Below, one piece after another: positions 25,723-33,293 of a stretch of DNA of 37,744 bases (positions within the stretch are counted from its first letter, which is position 1; the number at the start of each line of letters is the position of its first letter). This DNA comes from an uncultured Dechloromonas sp. (GTDB lineage Bacteria > Pseudomonadota > Gammaproteobacteria > Burkholderiales > Rhodocyclaceae): NCBI GenBank assembly GCA_937996725.1, contig CALKUR010000088.1:1-37744 (forward strand). Reading direction: 5' to 3'. The notes under the pieces were generated by a model. The model was not told the origin of the DNA and ran no database searches. It saw only the letters and a program-made list of their open reading frames with translations. The position numbers and the translations under genes were made by a program.

Positions 25723-26361
25723 TTAGGAGTTTTCGAGGACAATTGCCTCAATGGTGCCGGATACATCCTTCGCACGATCCGATATGGATTCAAGGATCTC
25801 GTAGATTTCTTTGAGTTTAATCACCTGGCGTACGTCGGGCTCGTCGCGGAAGAGCTTGGACATCAGTTCGCGGTGCAGACGGTCGGCATCCGATTCCAGT
25901 TCATCAATTTCATGGCAAATGGTCAGAATGTGTGGGCCATTTTGCATGCTGTCGAGTAGTTTAACGACGGCGGCAATGTGGTTGCAGCAACGGGCAGTCA
26001 CGTGAGCCAGAGCAACCGCTTCCTGCGGCACGTGCTGGATGTCGTAGAGCGCGACGGACTCGGCCACATCTTGAATAATGTCCAGAATGTCGTCCATGCC
26101 GCTGATGAGCTCATGAATTTCGTCACGGTCAAAGGGGGTAATGAAGGACTTGTGCAGCTGGGCAAGTGTTTCATGGGTGATCTTGTCGGCTTGGCGCTCG
26201 ACTGCATCAATCTCATCCGCGATACGAACGGCTTCTCCCGACTGATTCGCCAGAGCGCTGATGAGTTCCGTCAATAGCTGGCCGCCTTTGATAATTAATG
26301 CAGCATGATTGTTGAAATGGTCAAAGTACTTGCCTTCTTTAGGCATCAGTTTGCCGAACAT
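25723..26361 (-). CDS. DUF47/PhoU-like regulator of Pit transport
   Basis: This is a 212-residue, all-helical cytoplasmic protein of the DUF47 (PhoU-related) family, usually encoded directly ahead of pit genes. Typical segments are FNNHAALIIKGGQLL, DEIDAVERQADKITHE, TPFDRDEIHELISGMDDILD, and the C-terminal KLKEIYEILESISDRAKDVSGTIE. The acidic E/D-x-x-x-D repeats are the metal-binding feature of PhoU folds. The ATG at 26361 follows AGGACAC; the frame is open seven more codons upstream without support. It is the first gene of the pit operon and is divergent from the small lipoprotein gene. Its precise effect on Pit is inferred from gene pairing. Confidence 0.92.
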   Translation of the reverse strand: MFGKLMPKEGKYFDHFNNHAALIIKGGQLLTELISALANQSGEAVRIADEIDAVERQADKITHETLAQLHKSFITPFDRDEIHELISGMDDILDIIQDVAESVALYDIQHVPQEAVALAHVTARCCNHIAAVVKLLDSMQNGPHILTICHEIDELESDADRLHRELMSKLFRDEPDVRQVIKLKEIYEILESISDRAKDVSGTIEAIVLENS

Positions 26362-26378
26362 GGGTGTCCTATGCGGTG

Positions 26379-26390
26379 TCATTTAAATGA
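26379..26390. promoter_or_regulatory. 12-base palindrome upstream of the DUF47-pit operon
   Basis: TCATTTAAATGA is a perfect palindrome 18 bases upstream of the DUF47 start, in the gap shared with the divergent lipoprotein gene. It could be an operator or part of an AT-rich promoter. It does not look like a Pho box. Confidence 0.3.
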
Positions 26391-26412
26391 AATGTTATTG
26401 TAATCTGTGGGC

Positions 26413-26442
26413 TTGACTCCCGTGTCACCCAGACAGGATAAA
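26413..26442 (+). promoter_or_regulatory. Promoter for the small lipoprotein gene
   Basis: A -35 box TTGACT (26413-26418), an 18-base spacer and a -10 box GATAAA (26437-26442, continuing AAT) lie about 30 bases before the ATG at 26472. It is a fair sigma-70 match by eye. Confidence 0.55.
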
Positions 26443-26471
26443 ATCCGACATCACATCTATTTGTCGCATTT

Positions 26472-26960
26472 ATGAAGCAGACCCCTCAATTCTTCCTGTG
26501 CACCTTATTAGTGCTGTCCGGCTGTGCCATGATCCAGAAGCCTGTGCCAGTCAGTGAAAGCAATGATCAACACACGCTCGCGCCGGTAAAGCCCATGGTT
26601 TATGGCGATCCTGCGCCGACGGGGTCAGCTTCTGTTGTGCCTGCAGGTCTCGGTTTGGATAAGTTGCCTTTGATCGCTAAAGCCCGACAGAAAAACCCGG
26701 CCTCAATGAAACAATATGTCGGTCAGAATCTGCATGGTCAGGCTAAGTTTGTGAAGACAGGCAAGGGTAACCCCAATGCTGTAGTCGCTGATGTACGGGT
26801 AAATGGGCTTGGTGAAGTCTCGCTCTGGTGCCGTAACGTATTGGGTTCTATGCCGTCAGGGCGTGTAACTGGCTTTGATGGCGTTTTAACTGGCGAGGTT
26901 TATACCTCGGAGGACTTCAGTAACGACGTCTATCTCAAAGACTGCCGGTTCCGCGATTAA
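26472..26960 (+). CDS. Small lipoprotein of unknown function
   Basis: I do not recognise the family. The 162-residue product has a lipoprotein signal peptide ending in the lipobox LSGC with acylation at Cys18. A proline-rich linker (about 25-60) leads into a C-terminal domain with GQNLHGQAKFVKTGKGNPNA and two late cysteines (SLWCRN and LKDCRF) that may form a disulfide. The residue after the acyl-cysteine is Ala, not Asp, so outer-membrane sorting by Lol is likely. A promoter match precedes it but no clear Shine-Dalgarno is visible. It is transcribed alone, between the divergent DUF47-pit operon and the convergent YdcH-like gene. Confidence 0.8.
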   Translation: MKQTPQFFLCTLLVLSGCAMIQKPVPVSESNDQHTLAPVKPMVYGDPAPTGSASVVPAGLGLDKLPLIAKARQKNPASMKQYVGQNLHGQAKFVKTGKGNPNAVVADVRVNGLGEVSLWCRNVLGSMPSGRVTGFDGVLTGEVYTSEDFSNDVYLKDCRFRD

Positions 26961-26987
26961 CGTACTTATAGGCGAAACCTACAGGTA

Positions 26988-27012
26988 GGTGCCGATCATA
27001 GCGACCGGCACC
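26988..27012. other. Stem-loop between convergent genes
   Basis: GGTGCCGATC and GACCGGCACC pair over ten positions with one mismatch around the loop ATAGC, between the stops of the lipoprotein gene and the YdcH-like gene. There is no T tract, so it may be a weak or factor-dependent terminator or an mRNA-end stabiliser. Confidence 0.4.
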
Positions 27013-27023
27013 GTCAACGCAAT

Positions 27024-27239
27024 TTAGGCGCTGGCTTTTTTCAGGATGTTGTAGAGCTCATCCTTCAAATGTAGCTTCTCTTTTTTCAGTGTTTCGATTT
27101 CTTCATGGGTACCCGATTCAATATGGGATTCCATGTTCTTAATCTTCTGGTCCAGCTCGTTGTGCTTGTCGAACAGACGGGTGAAGTGGTGATCGGTTGT
27201 CTTCAGACGGGTGATCAGTTCACGGTATTCGGGAAACAT
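27024..27239 (-). CDS. YdcH/DUF465-family small coiled-coil protein
   Basis: A 71-residue protein of the DUF465 (YdcH) family, common in proteobacteria and without an established role. It is almost entirely a helical hairpin or coiled coil: MFPEYRELITRLKTTDHHF, FDKHNELDQKIKNME, then EEIETLKKEKLHLKDELYNIL. The DHHF...LxxxHxxLDxxI pattern is the family hallmark. The ATG at 27239 follows GGAG; an upstream extension of eleven codons is open but unlike the family. A 7-bp inverted repeat lies in its leader. It is downstream of the lpxO-gloA-membrane protein genes on the same strand but 86 bases away, so it probably has its own transcript. Confidence 0.85.
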   Translation of the reverse strand: MFPEYRELITRLKTTDHHFTRLFDKHNELDQKIKNMESHIESGTHEEIETLKKEKLHLKDELYNILKKASA

Positions 27240-27263
27240 GCTAACTCCGATAAACAGGTCATT

Positions 27264-27286
27264 AAGAGACAACTTGTTCGTCTCTT
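27264..27286. other. Inverted repeat upstream of the YdcH-like gene
   Basis: AAGAGAC and GTCTCTT form perfect 7-base arms with a 9-base loop, 25 bases upstream of the YdcH-like start and 40 bases after the preceding membrane-protein stop. It could be the terminator of the lpxO operon with a poor T tract, or a leader structure or operator. Confidence 0.35.
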
Positions 27287-27325
27287 TGTGCCAATTTTAC
27301 GCTTTTAAATAGCCGCCGGCCACAA

Positions 27326-27895
27326 TTACCGTTTTGGATCTTGACTTGCAGTGCCGTTATGCGCGTTGATGCGTCGGAAAAATCCGAACTTCTCGGGAAA
27401 GTGCTGGGTGATCCAGGCAACTGCACCGTATTTCAATACTTTCCCACCTAGAAGCGCTACAAAGGCTTCTGGAATTCGGTCGTCGACAATGCCGTAAAAA
27501 ATCAACAACGGCATTTGCGGTAGTGGCGATGCCCCGACACCAAAAATCGCCCAGACGCCGTAATCGCTAATCCAGCGCGATGCCTCGTTCCAGGTTTCCG
27601 CACTGATGAGATTAGGAAACCAGATGTGGATCTGGTTATAGCCCAGCATGTGCGATACGCCAACGATCACAGCACCGGCTAGGGCGCTGCCGGTGGCGCA
27701 GCCCAAACTCAGGCGCATCCAGAGTCGCGGTGCCAGCATGACCGATGTCACGATGATGATGGTGACGGGGTAAGCCGCGGTTAGCGTGCCGCCAAAAGAA
27801 AGCAGGGCTGCCAGGCCAAGCAGATGGTGTCCGCGATTAGCGCGCTCCAACCATCCCTGGAGTTTGGTCTCCAGTGCCGCCAGGCGTTTGCCCAT
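27326..27895 (-). CDS. Small VTT/DedA-like membrane protein
   Basis: From the ATG at 27895 (MGKRLAALETKLQG) this is a 189-residue protein with about four hydrophobic segments: LLGLAALLSFGGTLTAAYPVT, a second at ITSVMLAPRL..., then AGAVIVGVSHMLG, and a C-terminal block. The segment GASPLPQMPLLIFYGIVDD followed by ALLGGKVLKYGAVAWI resembles the conserved core of the VTT/DedA (SNARE-associated) superfamily, with a glycine-proline loop and a G(R/K)xxKY element. These proteins are linked to lipid scrambling in the membrane. It lies 13 bases after gloA, in the lpxO-gloA operon, so a link to envelope lipids is plausible. Family placement is by motif only. Confidence 0.7.
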   Translation of the reverse strand: MGKRLAALETKLQGWLERANRGHHLLGLAALLSFGGTLTAAYPVTIIIVTSVMLAPRLWMRLSLGCATGSALAGAVIVGVSHMLGYNQIHIWFPNLISAETWNEASRWISDYGVWAIFGVGASPLPQMPLLIFYGIVDDRIPEAFVALLGGKVLKYGAVAWITQHFPEKFGFFRRINAHNGTASQDPKR

Positions 27896-27908
27896 TAACG
27901 CATACCCA

Positions 27909-28304
27909 TCAGTCGACACGACCCTTGTGTTGGATGAGCTCGATCTTGTAACCATCCGGGTCTTCAACAAAGGCAATCACGGAGCTGCCGTGTTTCATAG
28001 GTCCGGCTTCGCGAACGACGTTGCCGCCAGCGGCGCGGATCTCATCGCAGGCCGCATAGGCGTTATCCACTTCCAGGGCGATATGGCCGAAGGCGGTGCC
28101 GAGCTCATAGCGGTCGACGCCCCAGTTGTAAGTGAGCTCAATCACAGCATGTTCAGATTCCTCCCCGTAGCCCACAAAGGCCAGCGTGAATTTACCTTCT
28201 GGATAATCATTACGGCGCAGTAGGGTCATGCCCAGGATGCGCGTGTAAAAATCGAGCGACTTGTCGAGATCGCCGACGCGCAGCATGGTGTGCAGTAAAC
28301 GCAT
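27909..28304 (-). CDS. gloA: Glyoxalase I (lactoylglutathione lyase)
   Basis: GloA converts the methylglyoxal-glutathione hemithioacetal into S-lactoylglutathione. The 131-residue product carries all four metal ligands at the same positions as the E. coli enzyme: His5 (MRLLHTMLRV), Glu56 (AVIELTYNWG), His74 (AFGHIALEV) and Glu122 (GYKIELIQ). The short length without insertions suggests the Ni2+-dependent class. It starts at the ATG at 28304, 10 bases after lpxO, and is followed 13 bases later by the membrane-protein gene, so the three form an operon. No irregularities. Confidence 0.96.
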   Translation of the reverse strand: MRLLHTMLRVGDLDKSLDFYTRILGMTLLRRNDYPEGKFTLAFVGYGEESEHAVIELTYNWGVDRYELGTAFGHIALEVDNAYAACDEIRAAGGNVVREAGPMKHGSSVIAFVEDPDGYKIELIQHKGRVD

Positions 28305-28314
28305 ACTTGTGCAA

Positions 28315-29214
28315 TCAAGCGAAGAGAATCAGCGCCAGAATGCCGCCGAGAATGACCCACTTGCCCGCGTAGTAGGCAGTGCGGTTGCGCTGCTTCAGGC
28401 CCTTGGCCCAGACGCGACCCTTATAGACCACGCCGAAGACCTTGTTCAGCACGCCGGTCTTGTCACCTTCGGCGTTGGGCGAAGCGGCTGCGCCGACGAC
28501 GTAACGACCAAACCAGCGGTTAAAGGCCACCATCCAGGAGCCAGCCAGTGGGCGTTCAACATCACAGAAGAAAATCAGACGATCTTTATCCGTCTCGTTT
28601 TCAGCGTAATGGATGTAGGTTTCGTCAAAAAAGACGCTCTTGCCATCACGCCAGCTGTAACGCTCGCCGTCGACTTCAATGAAACACCGGTCGTCGTTCG
28701 GGGTTGAAAGGCCGAGGTGGTAACGGATCGAGCCGGCATAGGGATCGCGGTGACGCACCAGTCGTGCCCCCGGCGGCAGATGCGTGAACATGGCCGCCTT
28801 GACGTTCGGTACTTGCTTGAGCAAGCCTACGGTGAACGGGCAGAGCTCTTCGGCCGACGGGTGGGCGGTGTCGTACCACTTCAGGTAGAAGCGCTTCCAG
28901 CCGGTACGGAAGAACGAGTTAAAGCCTACATCGTTATAGGTATCCGAAGCCTTGATGAGTCCCTGGTCGGCCATCTTCAGGCCTTCTTCGCGGATCTTTT
29001 CCCAGTTATCGTCGAAGACTTTCATCTCAGGGAAGTCGCTGGCATCCAGATAGGGTTGGTTCGGTACGGTCGATGCGCCATAGAGCAGCACGTTTACCGG
29101 CGCCAAAAAGGTCGAATGGTCGGTGATCTGGCGGAAGGGGCGCAGACGCACTTTGCCGCGGAAGTGCACAAAGGCGGTCGACAATACGAAAATCCAGATA
29201 ATGGTCCACTTCAT
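28315..29214 (-). CDS. lpxO: LpxO-type lipid A hydroxylase (Fe2+/2-oxoglutarate dioxygenase)
   Basis: LpxO hydroxylates the 2-position of a secondary acyl chain of lipid A at the inner membrane, using Fe2+, oxygen and 2-oxoglutarate. The 299-residue product has a membrane helix at each end (MKWTIIWIFVLSTAFVHF; KWVILGGILALILFA) and a central aspartyl/asparaginyl-hydroxylase-type domain. Iron ligands are visible in LVRHRDPYAGSIRYHLGL (His-x-Asp) and in YIHYAENETDKDRL; the latter is followed by the 2-oxoglutarate-binding region. The ATG at 29214 follows AAGGATT. It heads the operon with gloA. A related aspartyl beta-hydroxylase is the alternative, but the double membrane anchor favours LpxO. Confidence 0.9.
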   Translation of the reverse strand: MKWTIIWIFVLSTAFVHFRGKVRLRPFRQITDHSTFLAPVNVLLYGASTVPNQPYLDASDFPEMKVFDDNWEKIREEGLKMADQGLIKASDTYNDVGFNSFFRTGWKRFYLKWYDTAHPSAEELCPFTVGLLKQVPNVKAAMFTHLPPGARLVRHRDPYAGSIRYHLGLSTPNDDRCFIEVDGERYSWRDGKSVFFDETYIHYAENETDKDRLIFFCDVERPLAGSWMVAFNRWFGRYVVGAAASPNAEGDKTGVLNKVFGVVYKGRVWAKGLKQRNRTAYYAGKWVILGGILALILFA

Positions 29215-29251
29215 GGCGAATCCTTCATGGCTTGATGATTTAGCGCCCTAA

Positions 29252-29294
29252 TGCCCAAGTGTCGGCGCATTTTGGGCAAACACCTAAGTGTTTG
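29252..29294. promoter_or_regulatory. Two nested inverted repeats between lpxO and yoaA
   Basis: In the 166-base divergent gap, TGCCCAA/TTGGGCA (29252-29258 and 29272-29278) is followed by CAAACAC-CTAA-GTGTTTG (29277-29294). The arms are perfect 7-mers and the two repeats share two bases. They may be operators for lpxO and/or yoaA. No promoter pair is convincing, and nothing else is seen in this gap. Confidence 0.4.
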
Positions 29295-29380
29295 ACGCAA
29301 AGCACCATTATCCCCGCCTAAGGGGGCGCTTGGCAAATGCCTGCCAAGGCTTGATCGTTCCCCGCTGGTAGAATCGCAGC

Positions 29381-31408
29381 ATGAACCTGGTTGAACAAGT
29401 TGCCGATGTTTTTAAGCCCGAAGGCCCGTTGGCGCGCCAGATTCCAGGCTTTAAATCCCGCCCGCAACAAACCGATATGGCCGAGCGTATTGCCCAGGCA
29501 ATACGGGCGGATGCGGCCTGCCTCGTAGAAGCAGGTACCGGTACCGGTAAAACTTTCGCTTATCTCGTTCCGGCCATGCTGTCCGGTGGCAAGGTGGTGC
29601 TCTCTACCGGTACCAAAACGCTGCAAGATCAGTTGTTCGAACGGGATATTCCAACCGTGCGGGAGGCGCTGGGTGCGCCGATCCGGGTGGCTTTGCTTAA
29701 GGGACGCAGTAACTACGTCTGCCTACACCACATGGATCGTGCCGAGAAAGAGGGCCGTTTCCTGCAAAAGGAAGATGCCCGTTATATCCAGCACATTGTG
29801 CGCTTTGCCCGCACCACCAAACGGGGTGACAAGGCCGAATGCGCTGATGTGCCCGAATCGGCATCGGTCTGGCATATGGCCACCTCGACCAAAGACAACT
29901 GTTTAGGTAGCGAATGTGCTCAATATGACGATTGCTTTGTGGTGAAGGCACGGCGTGAGGCGATGGAAGCCGATCTCGTTGTCGTGAATCATCACCTTTT
30001 CTTTGCCGACGTTGCATTGAAAGAAGAGGGCATGGCGGAGCTACTGCCCAACTGCAATACCGTTATCTTTGACGAGGCACACCAGTTGCCGGAAACCGCC
30101 GGCATTTTCTTCGGCCAACGTTTCTCGACGACACAGGTACTTGATCTGGCCCAGGACGTCCGTATTTCGGCACTGGCCGAGGCACGGGATTGTCTGGATC
30201 TGCCAGTGCAGAGTGCCGCCCTGGAAAAGGCCGCGCGTGACTTCCGGCTGACGCTGGGTAATGATCTGGTCCGCCAGCCGGCGATGAACATTTTGCATCA
30301 GGCCGAGTTCCTAAAAGGTCTGGATGCTCTAGCCGAACGGATCGATCTGATGACGGCGCTGTTGCAAACGCAGGCGGGTCGATCCCCCGATCTGGAACGT
30401 GCCTGGCAGCGTTGTACGCTGCTGGGCCAGGACCTGGCACGTTGGAAGCGGGGTGCGACGGGTCAGCCTATGGCGGGCGGTGAACGTGCGAGCAGTCCGG
30501 CACCCGATGAGAACGACGGGTCTGTGCCGGGTGATTATGTGTACTGGGTCGAAACGCTCGGTCACGGCCTGCATCTGCATGCGACACCCTTGTCGGTTGC
30601 CGAACCCTTCGCCAAACTCATGGCCAGCAGCCCGCGCAGCTGGATCTTTACTTCAGCGACACTCGCCGTCCAGGGCGACTTTACCCATTATCAAGAAGCG
30701 ATGGGACTGCACGACATGACGTCGTATTGCTGGGATAGCCCCTTTGATTATCCAAGTCAGGCCATGCTCTGTTGCCCGACGGATCTGCCTGACCCCAATA
30801 GCGCTGATTACACCGACCGTCTGGTGGATGCTGTTTTACCCCTGATTCAGGCAGCCCAGGGACGCACGTTTTTCTTGTGCACCTCGTTGCGCGCCATGCA
30901 GCGCGCACGCAGTCAGTTAGAAACCCGGCTCGCGTTTCACCAGCCCGAAATCAAGATCCTTTGCCAAGGCGACGCCGCTAAGAATGAACTGCTGCGTCGC
31001 TTTCGTGAAGACGGTGATTCGGTGCTTGTGGGGTCGCAAAGCTTCTGGGAGGGCGTCGACGTTCCCGGCGATGCCTTATCGCTCGTCATCATCGACAAGC
31101 TGCCATTTGCTGCACCGGATGATCCGGTATTATCGGCGCGCATTGATGCGCTCAATCGCCAGGGTAAAAATGCCTTCATGCATTACCAGTTACCGCATGC
31201 CGTGATTAACATCAAGCAGGGTGCCGGTCGTTTGATTCGTAGTGAGCAGGATCAAGGGGTATTGGTGATTGGTGATCCGCGTCTGGTGACTAAGGCCTAT
31301 GGTAAAAAGGTCTGGCGTAGCCTTCCGCCCATGGCGCGCACCCGAGATATTGCCGAAGCCGAAACCTTTCTGATCGAATCCCTGAGTGATCATGTTGCAT
31401 CCGCCTGA
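29381..31408 (+). CDS. yoaA: YoaA/DinG-family Fe-S DNA helicase
   Basis: This is a 5'-3' superfamily 2 (XPD-like) helicase; in E. coli YoaA works with the chi subunit of DNA polymerase III in repair of stalled replication. The 675-residue product has Walker A EAGTGTGKT at 50-58 and DEAH at 231-234. The Fe-S cluster cysteines are Cys114 (RSNYVCL), Cys174, Cys179 and Cys185 (DNCLGSEC....DDCFVVKAR). C-terminal helicase motifs are VGSQSFWEGVDVPG and GAGRLIRSEQDQGV. The N-terminus and Fe-S region match YoaA better than DinG. It starts at the ATG at 29381. The stop overlaps the start of the ATP-grasp-like gene by 17 bases, implying coupled translation. Confidence 0.93.
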   Translation: MNLVEQVADVFKPEGPLARQIPGFKSRPQQTDMAERIAQAIRADAACLVEAGTGTGKTFAYLVPAMLSGGKVVLSTGTKTLQDQLFERDIPTVREALGAPIRVALLKGRSNYVCLHHMDRAEKEGRFLQKEDARYIQHIVRFARTTKRGDKAECADVPESASVWHMATSTKDNCLGSECAQYDDCFVVKARREAMEADLVVVNHHLFFADVALKEEGMAELLPNCNTVIFDEAHQLPETAGIFFGQRFSTTQVLDLAQDVRISALAEARDCLDLPVQSAALEKAARDFRLTLGNDLVRQPAMNILHQAEFLKGLDALAERIDLMTALLQTQAGRSPDLERAWQRCTLLGQDLARWKRGATGQPMAGGERASSPAPDENDGSVPGDYVYWVETLGHGLHLHATPLSVAEPFAKLMASSPRSWIFTSATLAVQGDFTHYQEAMGLHDMTSYCWDSPFDYPSQAMLCCPTDLPDPNSADYTDRLVDAVLPLIQAAQGRTFFLCTSLRAMQRARSQLETRLAFHQPEIKILCQGDAAKNELLRRFREDGDSVLVGSQSFWEGVDVPGDALSLVIIDKLPFAAPDDPVLSARIDALNRQGKNAFMHYQLPHAVINIKQGAGRLIRSEQDQGVLVIGDPRLVTKAYGKKVWRSLPPMARTRDIAEAETFLIESLSDHVASA

Positions 31409-32576
31409 TCGTCAACTGCTCGAAACGACACTGGGTGCCGGCGCGCTGAGCGAACGGCCACATTTGTATTCTGATGGTCGCGTGGATTTGCCGGCAGCTG
31501 AATACGCACAGATCGCCAGCTTCGTGCGTGCCGTCACTGACTTGATTGCGCTGCTACCCTATCAATCGGCCGTTGCCGAACGGCAGGGTGGCACAATCGT
31601 TCCGATGCCGCCGGGTGTGTGTCTTGCGTTTGATTTTCATGTGGGCGGCACGGTGCCGCAGCTCATCGAAATCAATACGAATGCTGGGGGATCGCTATTG
31701 ATCACCTTGTTAGAGCGCGCCTGGGGGAATGATGTAGGCGCTGATCGGGCTGAAGCGGCATTGCTCCAGATGTTCACTGCCGAATGGAGTGTATGGCAGT
31801 GCGGTCGGCCATTAAAGACCATCGTGATCGTCGATGAGGCTCCCGAACAGCAATATCTTTATCCGGAGTTCGTGCGCTGGCAAAAATTATTTGAAGCGCA
31901 CGAGATCCAGGCCATCATCTGCGCGCCTGAACAACTCCATTGCGATGACATGGGCCGGATTTGGCTGGCTGACCAAGCGGTGGATATGCTCTATAACCGC
32001 TTAACCGATTTCACGCTTACCTCAGAACCTTGCAAAGCAATTCGTGCTGCCTGGCTATGTCAGCTGGCTGGTGACACCGCCGGTACCTTGATTACGCCAA
32101 ACCCGCAGACGCACGCCCTATGGGCCGACAAGCGAAATCTGGAGTGGCTTTCCGATCTCGACGCATTGCAGGGTTTTGGGCTATCGGCCGCTGAGGCGGC
32201 GGGTATCGCTCGTTGCGTGCCTCGTACCGTGCCGGTAATGGCCGCTGAGGCCGAACAGTTTTGGGGTACCCGCAAGCAGTGGTTCTTTAAGCCCCAAGCG
32301 GGCTTTGGTTCACGCGCGGCGTACCGTGGCGACAAACTCACCAAGCGCGTGTTTGAAGAAATTCTGCAAGGGGGCTACGTCGCCCAGGCCTTTGCGCCGC
32401 CGCCGGAGCTCGTAATAACTGATCGGGTAACTGGTCAGCTGGTGGCGCTTAAGTACGATTTGCGGGTTTATGCCTACGGTGGCGAGATACAGCTATTGGC
32501 CGCCCGCTTATATCAGGGCCAGACGACCAATTTCCGTACGCCCGGCGGCGGATTCGCCCCAGTGCTTTTGGGCTAG
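31392..32576 (+). CDS. Unrecognised enzyme with a circularly permuted ATP-grasp layout
   Basis: I do not recognise a named family. The 394-residue product starts at the ATG at 31392, inside the end of yoaA, behind GAGTGA. In ordinary ATP-grasp ligases the order is pre-ATP-grasp domain, KP nucleotide motif, DxR strand, then the C-terminal Mg-binding E-x-N. Here the E-x-N piece comes first: AFDFHVGG...QLIEINTNAGG, with Glu93 and Asn95. A Rossmann-like segment follows (143-205: TIVIVDEA...MLYNRLTDF), then DKRNLEWL at 246-253, Lys300 in WFFKPQAGFGSRAAYRG, and finally KYDLRVYAYGGEIQLLAARLY with Asp356, Arg358 and Arg372. This order is a circular permutation. It probably makes or activates a carboxylate-amine or thiol bond; the substrate is unknown. 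A GTG at 31386 is an alternative start. Confidence 0.72.
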   Translation: MLHPPDRQLLETTLGAGALSERPHLYSDGRVDLPAAEYAQIASFVRAVTDLIALLPYQSAVAERQGGTIVPMPPGVCLAFDFHVGGTVPQLIEINTNAGGSLLITLLERAWGNDVGADRAEAALLQMFTAEWSVWQCGRPLKTIVIVDEAPEQQYLYPEFVRWQKLFEAHEIQAIICAPEQLHCDDMGRIWLADQAVDMLYNRLTDFTLTSEPCKAIRAAWLCQLAGDTAGTLITPNPQTHALWADKRNLEWLSDLDALQGFGLSAAEAAGIARCVPRTVPVMAAEAEQFWGTRKQWFFKPQAGFGSRAAYRGDKLTKRVFEEILQGGYVAQAFAPPPELVITDRVTGQLVALKYDLRVYAYGGEIQLLAARLYQGQTTNFRTPGGGFAPVLLG

Positions 32577-33283
32577 TTTGGTTTCTTGACGGCGCTATTG
32601 TCTTTGTCAGAACTAGTCTGCTTTATCGATTTGTAAGGTGGTGGTGCTTTAGCTGAATCAGCCACTAGGCGTCCTTCAAGTTCGGTCAATATTTCAGCCA
32701 GAGCCTGCTGTTGTCCATCGACCAGCGCTTGGGGCGACTTGTCTCGTAGTGGCACTCGCCGACTGATTCGTGGTGACGAAAACAGATAATTGTCTGCACT
32801 GAAACTGGTGCTGGCATAAAACTGGATGCTCACAACGGCCTCTGGCGACCCACGATAATCGCCATAGAATTCGTCGATGACGCCTTGTAACTGATACATC
32901 GGAAAGAATACCGAGGATTGTTCCAGAACCTGTGAGAACGCATTGGAACGCACCAGCCAATTCCGGGTGGCATTGCTCACCATGTCACGAGGGTAGATCA
33001 AGTACACATTGTAGAAATCTTTTTCGTAACGATTGTCCGAGAGCCGATAGACCATCGATTTGCCATCATAGGGCGTATTCGCACTGAAGTTACCCATCTT
33101 GAGCGTTAGCGCTACCGGTGTAGCCCGCGGAGGGGCGGTTCGCTCTGGAACTACCAGCCAGGCTGACTGATCCGGGTTGGGGCGGTTGAGTGCGCAGCCG
33201 GATAGCACTGCGATACTCACGGCCAGCGCGGTAACCAGTTTTGCGGTTTGTGTCAGGGCGGTAAAGGGGTGGGTTGCTTGCAT
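32573..33283 (-). CDS. PqiC-like auxiliary lipoprotein of an MCE transporter
   Basis: This is a 236-residue lipoprotein (lipobox LSGC, acylated Cys30) of the ABC-type transport auxiliary/PqiC-YmbA group, which attaches to the outer membrane and works with MCE proteins in lipid traffic. The mature domain has the family pattern of a strand-rich N-part (VALTLKMGNFSANTPYDGKSMVYRLSDNRYEKDFYNVYLIYP) and a helix-strand C-part (QALVDGQQQALAEILTELEGRL). It ends in a charged, lysine-rich tail. The ATG at 33283 follows TGAGGATC, 10 bases after the MCE gene. Its stop overlaps that of the convergent ATP-grasp-like gene by 3 bases. Confidence 0.85.
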   Translation of the reverse strand: MQATHPFTALTQTAKLVTALAVSIAVLSGCALNRPNPDQSAWLVVPERTAPPRATPVALTLKMGNFSANTPYDGKSMVYRLSDNRYEKDFYNVYLIYPRDMVSNATRNWLVRSNAFSQVLEQSSVFFPMYQLQGVIDEFYGDYRGSPEAVVSIQFYASTSFSADNYLFSSPRISRRVPLRDKSPQALVDGQQQALAEILTELEGRLVADSAKAPPPYKSIKQTSSDKDNSAVKKPN

Positions 33284-33293
33284 GGAGTGATCC

